A stretch of 64,000 nt of DNA from contig NZ_CP032101.1 of NCBI RefSeq assembly GCF_003544855.1, positions 1,922,001 through 1,986,000 on the forward strand, given 5' to 3'. Shown piece by piece: positions 52,375 through 62,109 of the stretch. A program made the position numbers and the translations under genes. The notes beneath the pieces were generated by a model. The model was given only the letters and a program-made list of their open reading frames with translations. It was not told where the DNA came from and did not search any database. This DNA comes from Malaciobacter marinus (GTDB taxonomy: Bacteria > Campylobacterota > Campylobacteria > Campylobacterales > Arcobacteraceae). Each line of letters starts with the position of its first letter. Positions within the stretch are counted from its first letter, which is position 1.

Positions 52375-55300
52375 TTAATCTCCATTCTCAGGGTCTAGTG
52401 GCAATACCGTCATATTTTTAGGTTTTACCAACCAGAAATTTCTAATTTCCGCTCTAAAATTATCTAAAATTGATTCAGCTTTCTCACTTCCCGTTTCATT
52501 TAAATAATCTACCAATAATCTTTTCAAATATAATCTTTCTCTTTCTGTATCATCTGTATCAATTCTAACTGCTTCTATTAATTCTTGATTCATATTATCT
52601 ACAAATGCTTTTTGATCATCATATATAAATGCTAAACCACCTGTCATACCTGCACCAAAATTAATACCAGTTGGTCCAAGAATTACTGCAATACCACCTG
52701 TCATATACTCACAAGCATTATCACCAGTACCTTCAACAACTGCAATACATCCAGAGTTTCTAACTGCAAATCTTTCACCTGCTGTTGCTCTTACATATAA
52801 TTGACCACCTGTAGCACCATATAAACAAGTATTACCAATACCAGCAAAGTCTTTACCTTGATGTAGTGGAGTAATAGTTATCTTACCACCATTCATTCCC
52901 TTACCAACATAATCATTTGCAGCACCTTCTAAATGCAAATTCATACCTTTACTCAAAAATGCACCAAATGATTGACCTGCAATTCCTTTTAAATTAATAT
53001 TGATTGTATCTTGTGGTAAACCTTCATCGCCATAGTATTTTGCAATTTCCCCTGAAATTAATGCACCAAAACTTCTATTTAAATTACAAATTTGTTCACT
53101 AACTTTTACTTTTAAAGTTGGTTTTTCAATTGCTCTATGAACTTTTTTTAGTATCTCTTTTTCAAATTTATTTTTATCAAATGGATCATTTGACTCTTTT
53201 TGACAAGTATTAACTCCATCAACTCTTCTTAAAATATTTTGAAAATCAAATTTTTTGGCAAATTCATCATCAATTACTTTTAATAAATCACTTCTACCTA
53301 TTATTTCTTCCATTGTTTTATAACCAAGTTTTGCAAGAATTTCTCTTACTTCTTGTGCTACAAAATCAAAATATGAAATCAATCTTTCTACAGTTCCTGT
53401 AAAATAACTTCTTAAATCTTCATCTTGTGTAGCAACACCTACTGAACATTTATTTGTATGACAAATTCTTAAAATTTTACATCCAAGCAGTGTAAGTGCT
53501 GCTGTACCAAAGGCATAAGACTCTGCACCTAATAATGCAGCTTTAACAACATCTAAACCAGTTTTAAGTCCACCATCTGTTTGAACATGTACAAACTCTC
53601 TTAAATGATTTGCCTTTAAAGCATTATGTGCTTCTGAAAGTCCAATTTCCCAAGGATTACCTGCATGTTTAATTGAAGTCATAGGAGCTGCTCCTGTTCC
53701 TCCATCTCCACCTGAGATAATAATTTTATCCGCATATGCTTTTGCAACACCTGCTGCAATAGTTCCCACACCAATAGAAGAAACAAGTTTTACTGTGATT
53801 TTTGCTCCTGGATTAATTTGCTTTAAATCAAAAATTAATTGAGCCAAATCTTCAATTGAATAAATATCATGATGTGGAGGAGGTGAAATCAATGTAACAC
53901 CAGGTACTGTATGTCTAAGTGTTGCAATTAAAGGAGTTACCTTATGCCCTGGAAGTTGTCCACCCTCACCTGGTTTTGCACCTTGTGCAACTTTTATTTG
54001 CAATTCTTGTGCACTTACTAAGTATCCTGGAGTAACTCCAAATCTACCTGAAGCAATTTGCTTTATTTTAGAATTTTTTAAAGTATTAAATCTTTTTGGG
54101 TCTTCTCCACCCTCACCTGAATTAGAAGCACCACCAATTGTGTTCATTGCTTGTGCTATAGCTTCATGTGCTTCTGGAGATATAGAACCACAAGACATAG
54201 CTGCACTTGCAAATCTTTTAAATATATTCTCTTTTGATTCTACTTCTGAAATATCAATAGACTTTCTATCAGAATTGAAATCTAAGAAGTCTCTAATAAA
54301 CTTTTTATCTCTATTTTCAATTAGTTTTTTAAGTCCCTCAAAATCAGAAATATTTTCTTTTTTTGTAGCATTTTTATTATGCATTGAAGCAGTAGTTTTA
54401 GGACCATAATCATGATATTCTCCACCATCAACATATTTATAAAAACCACCTAGATCAAGTGGAAAAATATGATGATTATCATAATATGCATTATAGTGTG
54501 ATTTTTCTATTCTTTTTTCAATATCTAAATAACAAAGTCCTGCTAATTCACTATGTGCACCTTCAAAACATTCAGATACAATTTTATCAGATAATCCAAG
54601 AACATCAAATAACGCAGAATTTCTATAACTAGCAACTGTAGAAATACCCATTTTAGACATAATCTTTAATAAACCTGCATCCAGAGATTTTTGAGTATTT
54701 TTAAGAAGTCTTTGCATCTCATATTTTAAAATATCTTTTCTTTCATATAAACCAACTATTGTTGCATACATCATATATGGATAAATAGCAGTTACACCAA
54801 AAGCTAATAATACAGCTGCCATATGAGGATCATAAACTTCACCTGAAACAGAAACCAAACAAACACAGTGTCTAACACCCTCTTTTAGTAAAAGTTGATT
54901 TATATAACCAACAGCCATTGCCATAGGAATAAGCTTTTTAGATTTACTAATATCTCTATCATCTAAAATAACTACAGTTACGTTATCATCTTTAACTGCA
55001 TTTATTATATTTTTTCCAAGCTCTTTCAAACTTGATTCTAAATCATTCGTAAAAGTTGTACTAAATGATCTATTTTTATAATATTCATCATATCTAGGAG
55101 ATTTTGAATTTCCAAATGAATATAAAATATCATATTTTTCTTTCATTAAAATTGGACTTGAAACTTTTAATCTTTTTGCAAACTCTACTTTTTCATCTAA
55201 GAAGTTATGAAGTCTTCCAAATCCTGTTTCTAAAGACATTACTACTTTTTCTCTATATGGATCAATTGGAGGATTTGTAACTTGTGCAAATTTTTGTCTA

Positions 55301-56814
55301 AAAAAATCTGTAAAATTTCTATTTACTTTTGAAAAAGCAGCAATTGGAGTATCATCACCCATAGAACCTACTGGCTCTTTACCATCTTTTGCCATAGGAT
55401 CAATAATTTGATCTATTGCTTCATAAGTAATATTGAAATATTTCTGTCTTTTTTCAAGTTCTTCAACTGAATAATCACTCCACTCTAAAAATGACTCATC
55501 AATATATTCTTGAAGATATTTCATACCATTATTTAGCCATTTTGAATAGTTTTGAGATGATTTCAAATAATCATTTATATCATCTTCTTTTAATATTTTC
55601 CCATATTTAAGATCAACTCCAATCATTTGTCCTGATTGTAATCTTCCTCTTTCTAATATTTTTTCTTCATCTATATCTAAAGTACCATATTCAGAAGTTA
55701 TATAAAGTTTTTTATCTTTAGTAATAACATATTTTGATGGTCTTAATCCATTTCTGTCAATTAAACAGCCTATGTGTCTTCCATCAGTTAATGAAACAGC
55801 GGCTGGTCCATCCCATGCTTCCATTGCAGCTGCTGTGTATTCATAAAATGCTCTTAAATCAGAATCCATGTGTGGAGAATTTTGCCAAGGCGCTGGAATC
55901 AAACTTCTAGCAGCTTTGAAAAAATCCACCCCATTTGCTACCATAAATTCAAACATATTATCCAAAGAAGCAGAATCTGAACTTCCTTCTTGTAAAATAG
56001 GTAAAATTCTTTTTATCTCTTCATCTGTAAAAATTTCAGACTTGATATTTTCAGATTTTATTTCTACGCTAAATCTATTTGCTTCAACAGAGTTAATCTC
56101 TCCATTATGTGCAATTGTTCTAAAAGGCTGAGCCAATTTCCATTGAGGAAGCGTATTAGTTGAAAATCTTTGATGAAATAAAGCAAATGAGATTTTAAAA
56201 TCTTCATCTCTTAAATCAACATAAAAGTGCTTTATATGCGTAGGCATAACAAGCCCTTTATATGCGATTACTTTTGAAGAAAATGTAGGGATATAAAAAT
56301 CTTGTTTATCTTTCAATTTATGCTCACACTCTTTTCTTGTTAGGTATAGCATTGCTTCAAATCTTTTCGATGACATTAATGTACTTGGTGTTACAAATAC
56401 TTGAAAAATAGTTGGTAAAGTATTTAAAGCTTGTTGTCCAAGTGCATTAGTATCTACAGGTACTTCTCTTGTCATAAGTACTTTTAAGTCATTATTTTCA
56501 CAAAATTCTTTAAATACATCTATATCTTTTGAATCTTTAGTAAAAATCATAGCTACAGCATAAGTTTCTGGTAAATCAATACCATATTCACTAGTAACTT
56601 TTCTCATAAAATAATCTGGCATTGAAAGAAGTAACCCAGATCCATCTCCCGTTTTTCCATCCGCTGCTACTGCACCTCTGTGCATCATTCTTTCTAGCGA
56701 AGTGATAGCATCTTCTAAATTATTATGGCTAGGCTTATTTTTCAAATGTGCTAATAAACCAAAACCACAGTTATCTTTAAAAGATGTTAATAAGTCTAAG
56801 TTAGAACCCATCAT
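52375..56814 (-). CDS. gltB: Glutamate synthase large subunit
   Basis: A 1479-residue enzyme forming two glutamates from glutamine and 2-oxoglutarate. A short propeptide precedes the catalytic Cys16 (DNCGFGLLAHL) of the class II amidotransferase domain; the central and FMN-binding synthase domains include HDIYSIEDLAQLIFDLKQ and GGDGGTGAAPMTS; a 3Fe-4S Cys motif (CKILRICHTNKCSVGVATQ) follows, then the C-terminal beta-helix with repeated Gly-rich turns (GGKITI, GATGGQLYV, MTGGIAVILG). The second ATG (56811) has slightly better spacing to AAAGGAA. Confidence 0.97.
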   Translation of the reverse strand: MMGSNLDLLTSFKDNCGFGLLAHLKNKPSHNNLEDAITSLERMMHRGAVAADGKTGDGSGLLLSMPDYFMRKVTSEYGIDLPETYAVAMIFTKDSKDIDVFKEFCENNDLKVLMTREVPVDTNALGQQALNTLPTIFQVFVTPSTLMSSKRFEAMLYLTRKECEHKLKDKQDFYIPTFSSKVIAYKGLVMPTHIKHFYVDLRDEDFKISFALFHQRFSTNTLPQWKLAQPFRTIAHNGEINSVEANRFSVEIKSENIKSEIFTDEEIKRILPILQEGSSDSASLDNMFEFMVANGVDFFKAARSLIPAPWQNSPHMDSDLRAFYEYTAAAMEAWDGPAAVSLTDGRHIGCLIDRNGLRPSKYVITKDKKLYITSEYGTLDIDEEKILERGRLQSGQMIGVDLKYGKILKEDDINDYLKSSQNYSKWLNNGMKYLQEYIDESFLEWSDYSVEELEKRQKYFNITYEAIDQIIDPMAKDGKEPVGSMGDDTPIAAFSKVNRNFTDFFRQKFAQVTNPPIDPYREKVVMSLETGFGRLHNFLDEKVEFAKRLKVSSPILMKEKYDILYSFGNSKSPRYDEYYKNRSFSTTFTNDLESSLKELGKNIINAVKDDNVTVVILDDRDISKSKKLIPMAMAVGYINQLLLKEGVRHCVCLVSVSGEVYDPHMAAVLLAFGVTAIYPYMMYATIVGLYERKDILKYEMQRLLKNTQKSLDAGLLKIMSKMGISTVASYRNSALFDVLGLSDKIVSECFEGAHSELAGLCYLDIEKRIEKSHYNAYYDNHHIFPLDLGGFYKYVDGGEYHDYGPKTTASMHNKNATKKENISDFEGLKKLIENRDKKFIRDFLDFNSDRKSIDISEVESKENIFKRFASAAMSCGSISPEAHEAIAQAMNTIGGASNSGEGGEDPKRFNTLKNSKIKQIASGRFGVTPGYLVSAQELQIKVAQGAKPGEGGQLPGHKVTPLIATLRHTVPGVTLISPPPHHDIYSIEDLAQLIFDLKQINPGAKITVKLVSSIGVGTIAAGVAKAYADKIIISGGDGGTGAAPMTSIKHAGNPWEIGLSEAHNALKANHLREFVHVQTDGGLKTGLDVVKAALLGAESYAFGTAALTLLGCKILRICHTNKCSVGVATQDEDLRSYFTGTVERLISYFDFVAQEVREILAKLGYKTMEEIIGRSDLLKVIDDEFAKKFDFQNILRRVDGVNTCQKESNDPFDKNKFEKEILKKVHRAIEKPTLKVKVSEQICNLNRSFGALISGEIAKYYGDEGLPQDTININLKGIAGQSFGAFLSKGMNLHLEGAANDYVGKGMNGGKITITPLHQGKDFAGIGNTCLYGATGGQLYVRATAGERFAVRNSGCIAVVEGTGDNACEYMTGGIAVILGPTGINFGAGMTGGLAFIYDDQKAFVDNMNQELIEAVRIDTDDTERERLYLKRLLVDYLNETGSEKAESILDNFRAEIRNFWLVKPKNMTVLPLDPENGD

Positions 56815-57285
56815 TTTCCTTTTTATTAATTTAGTATAATTATTTCATCCCTTATTAAAAGTTTAATAATATATCTTAATAATATTTAAAAAATGGTTAA
56901 AAATAACACATAAGCAGTTATTAAGCTTTAATTTGTTGCATAAAATGTGGTTACAGGGAGGTGACCTAATAATTTTTATTAAATTTATAAATTTCAAATT
57001 AAATATTCTCTTTTAATATAGAGAAAATAAAATAATTATTTCTACTTTTTACTAATATTTAATTTATAATTTTAAGTTATATTTAATACTTGCGCTTTTT
57101 TTGTTTTTTTTGCTATTTTTATGCTATTTTTCTCATTTTTTTCTATAATTAACATATGCTCAAATATCGATATTATAGTGTCTAGAACATTTTTTGAAAA
57201 GAAATTTAAAAATTTGCTATATTTTACATAATAAGTACATAATTTTACATTATAATTTTCTGTTTAACAAAATCAAGGAGTAAAA
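56815..57285. other. 471-base intergenic region between gltB and dctP
   Basis: Divergent promoter region. Towards gltB a TATACT lies at 56833-56838 (minus). In the middle, GGTTAC (56949-56954) and GTGACC (56961-56966) can form a G-C-rich hairpin with loop AGGGAG, followed by TAATAATTTTT, which looks like a small terminator for a short plus-strand transcript; I find no convincing gene feeding it. The right third holds the dctP promoter. A 36-codon frame from 57120 has no ribosome binding site. Confidence 0.5.
57225..57256 (+). promoter_or_regulatory. Predicted dctPQM promoter with TACAT direct repeats
   Basis: TACAT occurs at 57225, 57236 and 57246, i.e. at 11- and 10-base spacing on one face of the helix, ending against a perfect TATAAT (57251-57256). 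Short direct repeats with helical spacing over the -35 region are typical binding sites of OmpR/PhoB-type activators; such a regulator is encoded at 62110-62793. Confidence 0.55.
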
Positions 57286-58344
57286 ATGACAAAAATCATG
57301 AAAGGCATAGTATCTAGTGCTGTAGTTGCATCAGCATTATTTTTTACAGGTTGTGGTGACAACAAAGGTGACTCAAAAGAAGCTAAAGCTTCAGGAGAAA
57401 CAAGTAAGCAAACTTATACACTTAAGTTTTCACATGTTGTAAGTGCTAATACACCAAAAGGTAAAGCTGCTGATTATTTTGAAAAAAGATTAGAAGAATT
57501 AACAGATGGTCAAATTGACGTTCAAGTTTATCCTTCTTCTCAATTATATAATGATAATTCAGTATTAAAAGCATTGAAACTAGACTCAGTTCAAATGGCT
57601 GCACCAAGTTTTTCTAAATTTGGTAAAATAGTTCCTCAATTAGCTTTATTTGATTTACCATTTTTATTTAAAGATATTGACCATTTACATAGAGTACAAG
57701 ATGGTGAAGTAGGTACTGCACTTAAAGATATGGTAACAGATAAGGGATATAAAGCATTATCGTTTTGGGATAATCACTTTAAACAATTTTCATCATCTGT
57801 AAAACCTATTTTATTACCAGAAGATGCAGCTGGTCAAAAATTTAGAATTATGTCTTCAAAAGTTTTAGAAGCACAATTCCATGCAGTTGGAGGAAATCCT
57901 CAAATGATGCCATTTTCTGAAGTATATTCTGCTTTACAACAAGGTGTTATTGATGCGGCTGAAAACCCAATTTCAAATATCTACACTAAAAAATTTCATG
58001 AAGTACAAAAATATTTAACTATTTCTAACCATGGTTATTTAGGTTACTTAGTTGTAATGAGTGAAAAATTCTGGAACTCTTTATCACCAGAATTACAAGC
58101 AAATGTTGAGCAAGCAATCAAAGAAGCTACTGAAAAAGAAAGAGAGTACGCAGAAAATTTAAATACAGAACAATTCAACTTAATCAAAGAGTATGCTAAA
58201 GAAACTGGAAAATTAGAAATCTTTACATTAACACAAGAGCAAAGAGATGCTTGGAAGAATGCAGTAAGCAAAATTTATCCAGACTTCTATGACAAAGATG
58301 TTATTGGTGAAGATCTAATTAAGAAAACATTAGCAACGGAATAG
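57286..58344 (+). CDS. dctP: TRAP transporter substrate-binding protein, DctP family
   Basis: A 352-residue extracytoplasmic binding protein for C4-dicarboxylates or similar organic acids. The signal sequence ends in FFTGC (Cys23), so it is probably a lipoprotein, less usual for Gram-negative DctP proteins. Family features: TLKFSHVVSANTPKGKAADYFEKRLEELTDG (in part), the ligand-binding Arg in GQKFRIMSS (about 188), PFSEVYSALQQGVIDAAENP. AAGGAG ribosome binding site. First gene of dctPQM. Confidence 0.93.
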   Translation: MTKIMKGIVSSAVVASALFFTGCGDNKGDSKEAKASGETSKQTYTLKFSHVVSANTPKGKAADYFEKRLEELTDGQIDVQVYPSSQLYNDNSVLKALKLDSVQMAAPSFSKFGKIVPQLALFDLPFLFKDIDHLHRVQDGEVGTALKDMVTDKGYKALSFWDNHFKQFSSSVKPILLPEDAAGQKFRIMSSKVLEAQFHAVGGNPQMMPFSEVYSALQQGVIDAAENPISNIYTKKFHEVQKYLTISNHGYLGYLVVMSEKFWNSLSPELQANVEQAIKEATEKEREYAENLNTEQFNLIKEYAKETGKLEIFTLTQEQRDAWKNAVSKIYPDFYDKDVIGEDLIKKTLATE

Positions 58345-58350
58345 TTTATT

Positions 58351-58977
58351 ATGACTTTATTTAATGTTATTAGCAAAATAATAGGTCATATAAATCAAAA
58401 AATCGCAGTAATGGGAATCATTACTGGGGTTACTGTAGCATTTGTTAATGTTGTAGCTAGGTATTTATTTGATGCTTCATTTTCTTGGGCAACAGAATTA
58501 ACAATTTTTTCATTTTTATGGAGTGTGTTTTTTGCAGCTGCTTACTGTTTCAAAAAAGATGCACATATTGCTGTTACTATTGTTTTAGATGTTGTACCAT
58601 CAAGAATTGCAAAAATTATGCTTATAATATCACATTTTATAACATTTATTTTTTTATGTGCAGTATCATATTTTGGTTATAAATATCTATTACTTGTAAT
58701 TGAACTAGATGAAAAATCTATTGATTTATGGGATATGCCAATGTGGATAGTATATTTGGTAATACCAGTATCTTTTGCATTTGGTGCATATAGAGTTGCT
58801 GAGAGAATTCATGCAATTTTAAGTACAAATCATGAAAAAATACTAAAAGAGAGTGAAGCTGAACATGTACTAGCTGATATGGGTATGGGTGCAAAAGAGC
58901 ATAAGGATAATGAAAACGTGAAAAACTTAAATAAAATGGTTAAAGAAGTTGAAAAGAAAACAGGAGGAATGCTATGA
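58351..58977 (+). CDS. dctQ: TRAP transporter small permease, DctQ family
   Basis: A 208-residue inner-membrane protein with four predicted helices (about residues 18-38, 45-65, 88-110 and 128-148) and the DctQ motif FSWATELTIFSFLWSVFFAAAYCFKKDAHI in overlapping pieces. The C-terminal 50 residues are charged and cytoplasmic, longer than in many DctQ proteins. Six bases after dctP; overlaps dctM by 4 bases. Confidence 0.93.
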   Translation: MTLFNVISKIIGHINQKIAVMGIITGVTVAFVNVVARYLFDASFSWATELTIFSFLWSVFFAAAYCFKKDAHIAVTIVLDVVPSRIAKIMLIISHFITFIFLCAVSYFGYKYLLLVIELDEKSIDLWDMPMWIVYLVIPVSFAFGAYRVAERIHAILSTNHEKILKESEAEHVLADMGMGAKEHKDNENVKNLNKMVKEVEKKTGGML

Positions 58978-60254
58978 GTGTAGCTGTATTATTTGGTATA
59001 TTTTTCTTCCTAGTTATTTTAGGTACTCCAATAGCTATTTGTTTAGGTGCTGCAACATTTGTTACTTTGGTTCTATTTACACCAATTTCACCTATTGAAA
59101 TTTCTTCAATGATGTTTGATAAAATTGAACATTATTCACTTATGGCAATTCCAATGTTTATTTTTGCGGGTAACTTATTAAGTAAAGGTAGTGCTGCACA
59201 AAGAATTATTGAATTTGCTAAATCAATTGTAGGACATTTACCAGGTGGTTTACCAATTTCTGCAATTTTTGCATCGATTATTTTTGCAGCGGTATCTGGA
59301 AGTTCACCAGCAACAGTTGTTGCTATTGGTTCTATTATGTTTGGTGCAATTATGCAAGCTGGATATCCTAAAAGATATGCAGTTGGTACTATTGCAACAG
59401 CAGGTTCACTAGGAATTTTAATTCCACCATCAATTGTTTTGATTGTATATGGTGTAACAGCTGAAGTTTCTATTGGAAAACTATTTATGGCAGGTGTTGT
59501 TCCTGGTGTTATGCTTGGTATTATGATGATGGTTGTAACTTACATTGGTGCTAGAAGATTAGGATTCGAAAGAACTGAACCACAACCTTTTAAAATACGA
59601 TTAAAAAAGATGAAAGATGCAGCATGGGGACTTATGACAATTGTAATTGTTATAGGTGGTATCTATGGAGGTATTTTTACACCAACAGAAGCAGCAGCAG
59701 TTGCTTGTATGTGGGCATTTTTTGTATCTGTATTTATTTATAAAGATATAAAATTCAATGAACTTTATTCAACAGCATTAGAATCAGCAAAAACTACTGC
59801 TATGATTATGTTTATTATTGCCAATGCTATGTTATTTGCACACTTTTTAACAATTGAGAATATTCCTCAAGCAATTACAGAAGCATTAATTGAAGCAAAT
59901 GTAAACAAATATATGTTCTTACTAATGGTTAACTTGTTACTAATTTTAGCAGGTTCATTTATGGAACCAAGTGCAATTATTATGATTATGGTGCCACTTT
60001 TACTTCCAGTAGCAGTTGCTCTTGGAATTGATCCAATTCATTTTGGTATTGTAATTACTATTAATATGGAATTAGGTATGGTGTCCCCACCAGTTGGATT
60101 AAACCTGTTTGTTACTAGTGGACTTACAGGTATGTCAATAAAAGATGTAATTGTTGCAGCTTTCCCTTGGACTTTAACAATCTTTGTGGGACTGATAATA
60201 ACTACATATATTCCTCAAGTTGCATTATGGTTACCAAACCTAATGTTTGGATAA
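58974..60254 (+). CDS. dctM: TRAP transporter large permease, DctM family
   Basis: A 426-residue inner-membrane protein with about 12 helices, the sodium-coupled transport channel. Typical segments: PMFIFAGNLLSKGSAAQRI, AVSGSSPATVVAIGSIM, SLGILIPPSIVLIVYGV, GGIFTPTEAAAVAC, and GMVSPPVGLNLFVTSG. Full length for the family. The operon ends here at a strong terminator. Confidence 0.95.
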   Translation: MSVAVLFGIFFFLVILGTPIAICLGAATFVTLVLFTPISPIEISSMMFDKIEHYSLMAIPMFIFAGNLLSKGSAAQRIIEFAKSIVGHLPGGLPISAIFASIIFAAVSGSSPATVVAIGSIMFGAIMQAGYPKRYAVGTIATAGSLGILIPPSIVLIVYGVTAEVSIGKLFMAGVVPGVMLGIMMMVVTYIGARRLGFERTEPQPFKIRLKKMKDAAWGLMTIVIVIGGIYGGIFTPTEAAAVACMWAFFVSVFIYKDIKFNELYSTALESAKTTAMIMFIIANAMLFAHFLTIENIPQAITEALIEANVNKYMFLLMVNLLLILAGSFMEPSAIIMIMVPLLLPVAVALGIDPIHFGIVITINMELGMVSPPVGLNLFVTSGLTGMSIKDVIVAAFPWTLTIFVGLIITTYIPQVALWLPNLMFG

Positions 60255-60283
60255 TATTAGATTTATATCTATTTAATATTAAA

Positions 60284-60313
60284 AAAAAGCAAGAGATATC
60301 TCTTGCTTTTTTT
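60284..60313 (+). terminator. Strong intrinsic terminator after dctM
   Basis: A perfect 14-bp palindromic stem (core AGCAAGAGAT / ATCTCTTGCT) followed by a run of T residues. Because it is flanked by A and T tracts it can act on both strands. Confidence 0.85.
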
Positions 60314-60331
60314 ATTTAATAAAGGTAAAAA

Positions 60332-60448
60332 ATGGAAACATTTTTAAATGAAATAATAAGCTTTAGTGTTATTACAATAGTTGTATTATTACTTGCATAT
60401 CTAACAAAGAAAAAAGAAGATCAATTAAATAATAAAGATAAAGAATAA
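60332..60448 (+). CDS. Putative 38-residue single-pass membrane peptide
   Basis: ATG preceded by AAAGG at good spacing. One hydrophobic helix (about residues 10-24, SFSVITIVVLLLAYL) followed by a highly charged tail (KKKEDQLNNKDKE). It starts 19 bases after the dctM terminator and ends two bases before the stop of the convergent kinase gene. Not recognised as a known family. The good ribosome binding site and membrane-peptide design argue for a real gene; the position just after a terminator argues for low expression or its own weak promoter. Confidence 0.5.
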   Translation: METFLNEIISFSVITIVVLLLAYLTKKKEDQLNNKDKE

Positions 60449-60450
60449 GT

Positions 60451-62019
60451 CTATTTTTTAGGAATAACTATCTCAAATCTTGCACCATCATTTACATTTT
60501 GCACTCTTAACTTACCTTTTATATTTTTTTCTACAATAATTTTTGACATATAAAGTCCTATCCCTGTTCCATCACTATCGCTTTTAGTAGTAAAATAAGG
60601 TTCAAAGATTTTTTCAATTGGTTCTACTGCTATACCTTTTCCATTATCGTGAATAAAAAGACTTATATCGTTTTCATTCTCTCTTGCGAAAATTTTTATA
60701 TTTGGTTTATTTATTTTATTTAAAATCAATATATCTTTTGCATTTGAAAGTAGATTTAATACTACTTGCTCAAACTCATTTAAATATGTATTAACCTTAA
60801 GATTTTCATCTATGTTTATAGTTATTTTTATTTTATTACTACTTAATGCACTTGATAAAATTGTAATAACAGACTCTACTGCACTATTTAATAAAAAAGT
60901 CTCTTTATCTTTTTTAGGCATAAAAAAATTCCTAAAATCATCAATAGTATGAGACATATAATCAATAACCTTTTCAGCTTCTTGTGATTTTTGTTGCATT
61001 ATTTGTTCATCTAAACCATTCATACTATATTTAAACTTTATAAACATCAAAATAGATGACAATTCTGAAAGTGGTTGTCTCCATTGATGTGCTATATTTG
61101 AAATCATCTCGCCTAAGGCAATAAATCTTGATTTTTGCACAAGCAGTTGTTCATGTTCTCTATTTTTACTAACCTCTTCTTTTACTTTCTTTTCTAAATT
61201 TTGATTTAATTGCATTAACTCTTTAGATTTAGCTTTTACTTTATTTTGATAGTTTTGTAAAACATCATCTATTTTTTCTGAAACTAAAATTGATAGTACT
61301 ATTGCTATAGTAAGAAATAGTAAAAAAACTAATATATTTTGTACTACTTGTGTTTTTACTCTTTGCTTTAAATCTTTTCTTTTTAGTGCAATCTCTTTTT
61401 CTATATCATCTGTATAAACACCTATTGAAATAACCCAATTCCAATGTTTATATAACTTAAAATAAGAAACCTTTTGTTTAATTTCATTTGATTTGGGTTT
61501 TTTATATGCATATTGATTAAAAGAGTCTCCTTTTTTTCTAATACTACGCATAAACTCTTCTCTAAATTTTTTCCCATCAGCATCTTCATATTTTGTAGAG
61601 ATTAACTTTCCTAATAAATCAGGTCTATTTGGATTTACAATCATTTTTGCAAAACCATCCCCACCATTCATATTCTCTATTTCATATACAAAAAAGTAAT
61701 CACTTCTTTTTTCTTGAAAAGAGATATTATTTAATAATCTAATTGCTTCTTTTTGGATACTTTCTTTTGTTTTATGCTCTTGTGTTATATTGTAATTTAA
61801 AATATCAATAACAGTTTCAACTTGTTTTTTTAATATCGCTTTTTGATTATTATAATACTCATTTACATATTTATCCATTTGTAATTCAAAGTTTTTATTT
61901 GTATTTTTTACATAAAAATATGAAATCATAAAAATCATTGAAGACATAATTATTATAAAAACATAAATTATCATTTTTGATATATTTTTTTCTGTTATTA
62001 GTTGCAAGATAAATTCCAC
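60451..62019 (-). CDS. Cache-domain sensor histidine kinase next to dctPQM
   Basis: A 522-residue membrane kinase: helix at about residues 15-36, a periplasmic single-Cache (sCache_2-like) domain (about 40-215, including DYFFVYEIENMNGGDGFAKMIVNP in pieces and the strand WNWVISIGVYTDDIE), second helix (about 229-250), coiled coil (260-298), His311 in SNIAHQWRQPL, N box LNLLSNAKD, and DNGKG and GTGIGLYMSK. Likely senses an organic acid carried by the TRAP system. The start is uncertain: GTG at 62019 or TTG at 62004, the latter with better ribosome-binding-site spacing. Divergent from its regulator gene. Confidence 0.9.
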   Translation of the reverse strand: MEFILQLITEKNISKMIIYVFIIIMSSMIFMISYFYVKNTNKNFELQMDKYVNEYYNNQKAILKKQVETVIDILNYNITQEHKTKESIQKEAIRLLNNISFQEKRSDYFFVYEIENMNGGDGFAKMIVNPNRPDLLGKLISTKYEDADGKKFREEFMRSIRKKGDSFNQYAYKKPKSNEIKQKVSYFKLYKHWNWVISIGVYTDDIEKEIALKRKDLKQRVKTQVVQNILVFLLFLTIAIVLSILVSEKIDDVLQNYQNKVKAKSKELMQLNQNLEKKVKEEVSKNREHEQLLVQKSRFIALGEMISNIAHQWRQPLSELSSILMFIKFKYSMNGLDEQIMQQKSQEAEKVIDYMSHTIDDFRNFFMPKKDKETFLLNSAVESVITILSSALSSNKIKITINIDENLKVNTYLNEFEQVVLNLLSNAKDILILNKINKPNIKIFARENENDISLFIHDNGKGIAVEPIEKIFEPYFTTKSDSDGTGIGLYMSKIIVEKNIKGKLRVQNVNDGARFEIVIPKK

Positions 62020-62074
62020 TCTTAATTTTATTTTTCAATACTTCAAGTTTATGCATTGATTAGGCTTTTTTTGA

Positions 62075-62080
62075 TATGAT
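62075..62080 (+). promoter_or_regulatory. Possible -10 element of the response regulator gene
   Basis: TATGAT within TTGATATGAT, 30 bases upstream of the ATG. The same ten-base-like context (TTGATATGAT) occurs at the torA promoter. Confidence 0.45.
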
Positions 62081-62109
62081 ACCATATCTTTTCTAATAAG
62101 GATTTTACT

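Noticed and set aside
56949-56977. Glutamine or other riboswitch upstream of gltB or dctP
   Set aside because: Only a single short hairpin is visible, it is over 140 bases from gltB and over 300 from dctP, and no known riboswitch core could be matched by eye.
57120-57230. 36-codon open frame upstream of dctP
   Set aside because: No ribosome binding site, composition of random AT-rich sequence, and it overlaps the region of the dctP operator repeats.
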